Assembly: GCA_027579435.1 (NCBI GenBank)
Contig: JANBPK010001348.1
Coordinates: 1-21,674, forward strand
Length of the DNA stretch: 21,674 nt
Source: Candolleomyces eurysporus
Taxonomy: Eukaryota > Basidiomycota > Agaricomycetes > Agaricales > Psathyrellaceae
Direction of reading: 5' to 3'
The number at the start of each line of letters is the position of its first letter. Position 1 is the first letter of the stretch. The position numbers and the translations under genes were made by a program. The notes under the pieces are model-generated. The model did not search any database. It had not been told where the DNA came from and saw nothing but the letters and a program-made list of their open reading frames with translations. Below are positions 18,383-21,674 of the stretch, piece by piece.

Positions 18383-18815
18383 TCAAAACTTCACAAACCG
18401 ACTCACAACACTACTAACCACCAACCCCGCCCCATAGCCCACAAGCACCTTGCCCAAATCCCATCCCAGTCCCTGCCGCCCCGCCGCCCTCCTTTGAGCG
18501 GGATTTAGACCAGATAGTCTCATCATCGACAACCCACGCCTTCCCAGTACTCTTCCAATCGTTGAAAGGCACGGGCGAGGAGTAGGCTACTTCGAGGCCG
18601 GGCAGAAAGTCGCGCGACTGGGAGGCCGGTTCGCAGTCCACCGTTTGCGAATTCGGTACCAACTTTCTCTCTCGAAAAGCTGCCCATGACACCCTCAGAA
18701 GTTTATCATTAAGACCCAAGGAAGCCTGCAGAAGCTCGTGAACAGGCACAGATAGAGATTCCACAAGCTCAGGAATATGCACCGATTGTGCAAGCTTGAT
18801 AATGGGCTTCATCAA
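18383..18815 (-). pseudogene. frameshifted fragment of a PNPOx-like paralogue
   Basis: On the minus strand the text DFLPGLEVAYSSP....NDWKSTGKAW..DDE matches DGLPGLLFAYASP....GDWRGRGISF..DDE of the intact gene at 19395-20530. The current frame then runs into a Gly-rich nonsense end. Shifting by one near 18450 instead gives DLGKVLVGYGAGLVVSSVV up to a stop at 18383-18385, matching the tail-anchor segment (DVGKVLVGFGAGILVTSAL) of the intact copy. The part before SQSRDFLPGL does not resemble the intact gene. I infer a partial, frameshifted duplicate; a sequencing error could explain the single shift but not the missing barrel domain. Confidence 0.65.
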
Positions 18816-18998
18816 GCGGGTTATTATAGGCCAAAGAACCTTTACCTAAATCCTCGAATTGGACACCCTCGAGAAGGGCGTTGGTGAGATGTGGTCGCAT
18901 TCTCCGGCGGGCGTTCCTCAAGTATGAACCGACGGGTGGTTTAACGACTCTTGTCCAGCGCCTGATGGCAGGGAACCCTAGCGAGCGACCATCGCTCG

Positions 18999-19211
18999 TT
19001 AAGTGGTGTAAGTTCCAAGTTGATCATCGGCAAAGAAATATTGATGATTGAGGTGTTCTGGCCTCCTTGCGAAGAGGGCGAGGTTGATGGACAATGCAGA
19101 GTAGCATCGTAGATGGTCCAACGCTGCTACCAACTCGCTCGTCTCCATTGCTACGGAAGTTGTGGTGTTGTCCCAAACAATCTCGGAGCCGTCATCCATA
19201 CCTGCCACCAC
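18999..19211 (-). other. unrecognised 70-aa open frame
   Basis: It reads MVAGMDDGSEIVWDNTTTSV and onward with fairly natural composition, and ends at 18999. It may be an exon of the same decayed gene as 18383-18815, since further protein-like text (RPHLTNALLEGVQFEDLGKG) lies between them, but I cannot build a splice model. No known motif. Confidence 0.25.
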
Positions 19212-19394
19212 CGCTTAGAGTGAAGCGCATTTCAGGGCGAGAGTTATCTGATAATGAAAGATGATGTCATGCTATTATCAGTACATGGTACTTTGAAAAC
19301 AGAGAGAAAGAACGATCGGAGAGGAGATCCCTCCAATGCCGTCCAACTGTACGATCCGAAGAACGAAAACCGCCAGAAAGGATAAAAAGACAGA

Positions 19395-20530
19395 TCACTT
19401 GGCCCACAGCCTCGCAAGAGCACTCGTAACCAAAATGCCCGCTCCAAAGCCTACAAGCACCTTCCCAACATCTGCTACCACCTTTTCCGAGGCGAAGATC
19501 GCGACCAAACCGCGGCCGCGATTGGCGCTCGCTGGTGTTTTCAAGCTGGGGCTCTCATCGTCAGGCTTGAACGAGATCCCCCTGCCGCGCCAATCACCCA
19601 GAGCCTTTGGAGAAGCATAGGCGAACAGAAGGCCTGGCAGACCGTCCTGGCTGTTCAGGTTCTTCAGTTTCCAGTAGTTCTTGATTCCTTGGCCCTCTGG
19701 GGGTAGCTTGGGACTCGAGGACGACGTAGAGTCGGATAAGGTTGTTGAGTCTTGCTTGGAAACGACGACCATCGAGGAAGAAGAGTCCGAAACCGAAACC
19801 GGCGACGACGACGACGACAACTGTTGACAAGAGTAGTCAAAGTCTTGTTGCTCTTTGTTGATGAAGAAGGTGTGTAGTCGCATACGAGGGGCTTTGTAGG
19901 TGAAGAAAGGAATAGAGTATCCGCATGACTGGATGATAGATATCAGTCTCCTTAGACCGGATGGCAGCAAGAGGAGATGATACGCACAGTCCCAACTTTA
20001 TGCACATCAACCCAGATGACGGCTCTCGACCCCGGCTGGCGTTTCTCGGGAGGGAGGAACGTGTCGTATTCTGGTGTACCAAACTCGTACACCTTGCCTA
20101 CCCAACCCAAGTAAGAACGTCATTATTTCATTCAGCCATAATCAACAGCGAAGACGTCTATACTGGATAACTCACCTGTCCCAAATAACCTCACAATCCT
20201 CGGTGGACCCTCAAACGCCGTGAAGAGCACCGTGATCCTCCCATTCTCTCTCAAATGCGAGATCGTCTCCACCCCGCTCCCCGTCAAGTCTTCATACCAG
20301 ACATGGCTGCTCGCCTTCCTCAACCGATCATCGTCGCCATCTGGGCCTGCCTCCAGCTGTTGGCCGTCCTCGGACTCGTCCAAGACGACATTCATCGTCC
20401 TCTCGAACCCCTTGGGCGAGACGTTTACATGTCCGGATTCAGAGAGCGGGGCGGTGGCGACCCAGAATATCTTTTGGGCGTTGATCCAGGGGATGAGGAA
20501 GCCAGGGATGTGGTCGTAGTATTGACCCAT
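19395..20530 (-). CDS. pyridoxamine 5'-phosphate oxidase-like flavin-binding protein, tail-anchored
   Basis: Three exons (20530-20176, 20097-19988, 19928-19395) give 332 aa. The N-terminal 160 residues form the PNPOx-like split barrel: IPWINAQKIFWVATAPLSE, then GHVNVSPKG, then LRENGRITVLFTAFEGPPRI and VRLFGTGKVYEFGTPEY. Family members bind FMN or a related cofactor; the substrate of this fungal subgroup is not known to me. A Ser-rich linker (about 200-240) precedes YWKLKNLNSQDGLPGLLFAY. The last 30 or so residues (VGKVLVGFGAGILVTSALAR) are a hydrophobic helix with a short basic end, which suggests a tail anchor in a membrane (inference). The start MGQYYDHIP is the family-typical N-terminus and follows a GAA-rich leader. 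Confidence 0.82.
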
Positions 20531-20548
20531 TCTTCTTCTTCTTCTTCT
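20531..20548. repeat. (TTC)n microsatellite in the 5' UTR of the PNPOx-like gene
   Basis: Six TTC-type triplets (GAA on the coding strand) directly abut the start codon at 20530. Confidence 0.7.
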
Positions 20549-20629
20549 CTTTTCAGCCTGTCAGCCAGCGAACTCTGAAGAGATGGTAGAGTGTTCGGTG
20601 GTGAAGTCCAAGTTCAAAGTATGACTCGG

Positions 20630-20635
20630 TTTATA
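20630..20635 (-). promoter_or_regulatory. TATA box for the PNPOx-like gene
   Basis: A perfect TATAAA on the minus strand (in ACATATAAACC), 100 bp upstream of the ATG at 20530. Confidence 0.5.
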
Positions 20636-20639
20636 TGTT

Positions 20640-21213
20640 TCGGAAAGTGGGGTATGTCGTGTGCGTGGGGGATCTGGTGACTCCGTCGCATGGACGCCGG
20701 CTCCTTTTGGTGGCTTGAGGGCGGATGGCCATATAGACGCCTGCAACTAGTTCCGAGGAAGACATGAGGCCATTCAATTCAGAGGGCGACCGTTATGCGG
20801 CGGCAGCGGCAAAGAAGAAAGAACAAACTCGGAATTTGAGGTCCGATGGATGCAATGATGTCAGGTTTGCCTGTCGGCCGAGATTCGCGACATAAGGGAG
20901 ATCGTAGCCAGACTGGGTCGATTCAAGTTGGTATTGTACGCTAGCGTAGGAAGTCTGACTGTGAGCGAACTTATTCTTAAGAGGCTTCCTTGCTGTCCAT
21001 CGAGCCCCGGCAGTGCCAGATGCAGGGACTAAATCTGGCCAACAGCAATACATATCCTTGACAAAACCAGGCAGCAGAAATCATTGCATAGGTCATCGAT
21101 AGTAAAATGAGAGCCATCCTTGAGAACTTGCACTAGGCGCCCCGCGTCGGGTTAATACCACTCGACGCGGTCACCCGCCCAGCCGGTTTTCCAAAGCTCG
21201 GCTGACTAGGACT
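20640..21213. other. no convincing gene
   Basis: Minus-strand frames at 20561-20746 and 20793-21053 lack recognisable motifs. The second ends in a low-complexity Phe/Ala stretch and is likely spurious. Confidence 0.45.
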
Positions 21214-21247
21214 AATAACCCGTCTGACTGGGCGCAGTCGGGTTATT
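21214..21247. repeat. inverted repeat, 9-bp perfect arms, 16-nt loop
   Basis: The arms are AATAACCCG and CGGGTTATT. The same word also occurs in direct form near 21146 (TCGGGTTAATACC), and a second hairpin (GGGTGAA..TTCACCC) follows at about 21255-21280. Together they suggest a degraded repeat element. Confidence 0.6.
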
Positions 21248-21452
21248 GGCGACGGGTGAATTGCTGGAAATTTTCACCCNGATTTTTGTTACAAACAATC
21301 CGCCACTGGGCGGGTTGTTTTGCTTCGTTTTGAGGATTAAATTGACATGTAGATGCGGATGAATTTAACTTGTGATTCCGGTGCTTTTAGCTCGTTTTAC
21401 AGGGTTAATATTCCAGCAGAGGAGGAAGTAGGACCGCAAATACAACCGGCTG

Positions 21453-21564
21453 ACAGGTGAATTCAACCTGCTTCACGGGTGGAAATAACTCTCTCTACAG
21501 GTGGAATTGAATCGGTTTACGGTTGTATTAAATCATGTTGTACGGGCGATATCGTGTTGGTATA
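21453..21564. repeat. degenerate 22-bp minisatellite, about 5 copies
   Basis: Units start at 21453, 21475, 21497, 21519 and 21542 with the consensus AC(A/G)GGTGGAATTNAA. Spacing is exactly 22 bp except the fourth unit, which is 23. Confidence 0.7.
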
Positions 21565-21674
21565 TAATGTATCTATAGCTCGATGTTTGAAAGGGGGAGA
21601 GGAGATCGGTAAAATGAAGAGGTGTCGAGGCAAAATAATGTATATAGGATGAACGGGGTCAAAAGAGTAGGTGG

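Noticed and set aside
1..21674. tRNA or rRNA genes
   Set aside because: I found no cloverleaf with a T-loop GTTCRA core in proper spacing and no rRNA-like stretch by eye; a covariance-model scan was not possible.

Overview
The window reads as a piece of a filamentous basidiomycete nuclear genome, most likely an Agaricomycete (inference). The support is: many 45-80 nt introns with GT..AG ends and a CTGAC-like branch site; an Icp55-type mitochondrial aminopeptidase and a Mediator subunit 8; and expanded fungal families (a NACHT-TPR NLR, an OTT_1508-like deaminase, a Crinkler-like/kinase fragment). Scattered N calls sit next to homopolymers. At least two of them (6248 and 16042) are best explained as inserted bases, because deleting them restores conserved reading frames.

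Layout. Positions 1-5330 are accessory and repeat-rich. They hold two minus-strand copies of an unrecognised gene family (one at the left edge, one at about 3720-5255), a 255-bp MITE with perfect 22-bp terminal inverted repeats, a decayed Crinkler-like/kinase gene, and a five-copy array of about 220 bp in which every copy carries a complete minus-strand intron. Positions 5666-7867 hold a 12-exon ICP55 gene with a 7-nt microexon. Positions 8022-9980 hold a gene with a cytidine-deaminase-like HAE...CxxC signature, followed by an AATAAA signal. Positions 10852-14154 hold a two-exon NACHT-TPR NLR of 1081 aa whose TPRs repeat on an exact 135-nt period. Positions 14311-14640 hold a frameshifted unknown remnant.

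Positions 14847-17999 look like ordinary core genome: a TPR + double CCCH zinc-finger gene (minus) and MED8 (plus), head to head across 112 bp. Positions 18383-20530 hold a tail-anchored pyridoxamine-phosphate-oxidase-like protein (minus, 332 aa) and, downstream on the same strand, a frameshifted fragment of a paralogue. The right edge (20640-21674) has no convincing gene, but it has a hairpin and a degenerate 22-bp minisatellite.

The genes do not form one pathway. The accessory genes (Crinkler-like/kinase remnant, deaminase, NLR) belong to families often linked to fungal non-self recognition or conflict, but joint function here is only a hypothesis. The most unusual element is the tandem intron-bearing array at 3839-4860. 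There the splice sites are preserved in all copies, while exon length and reading frame are not.
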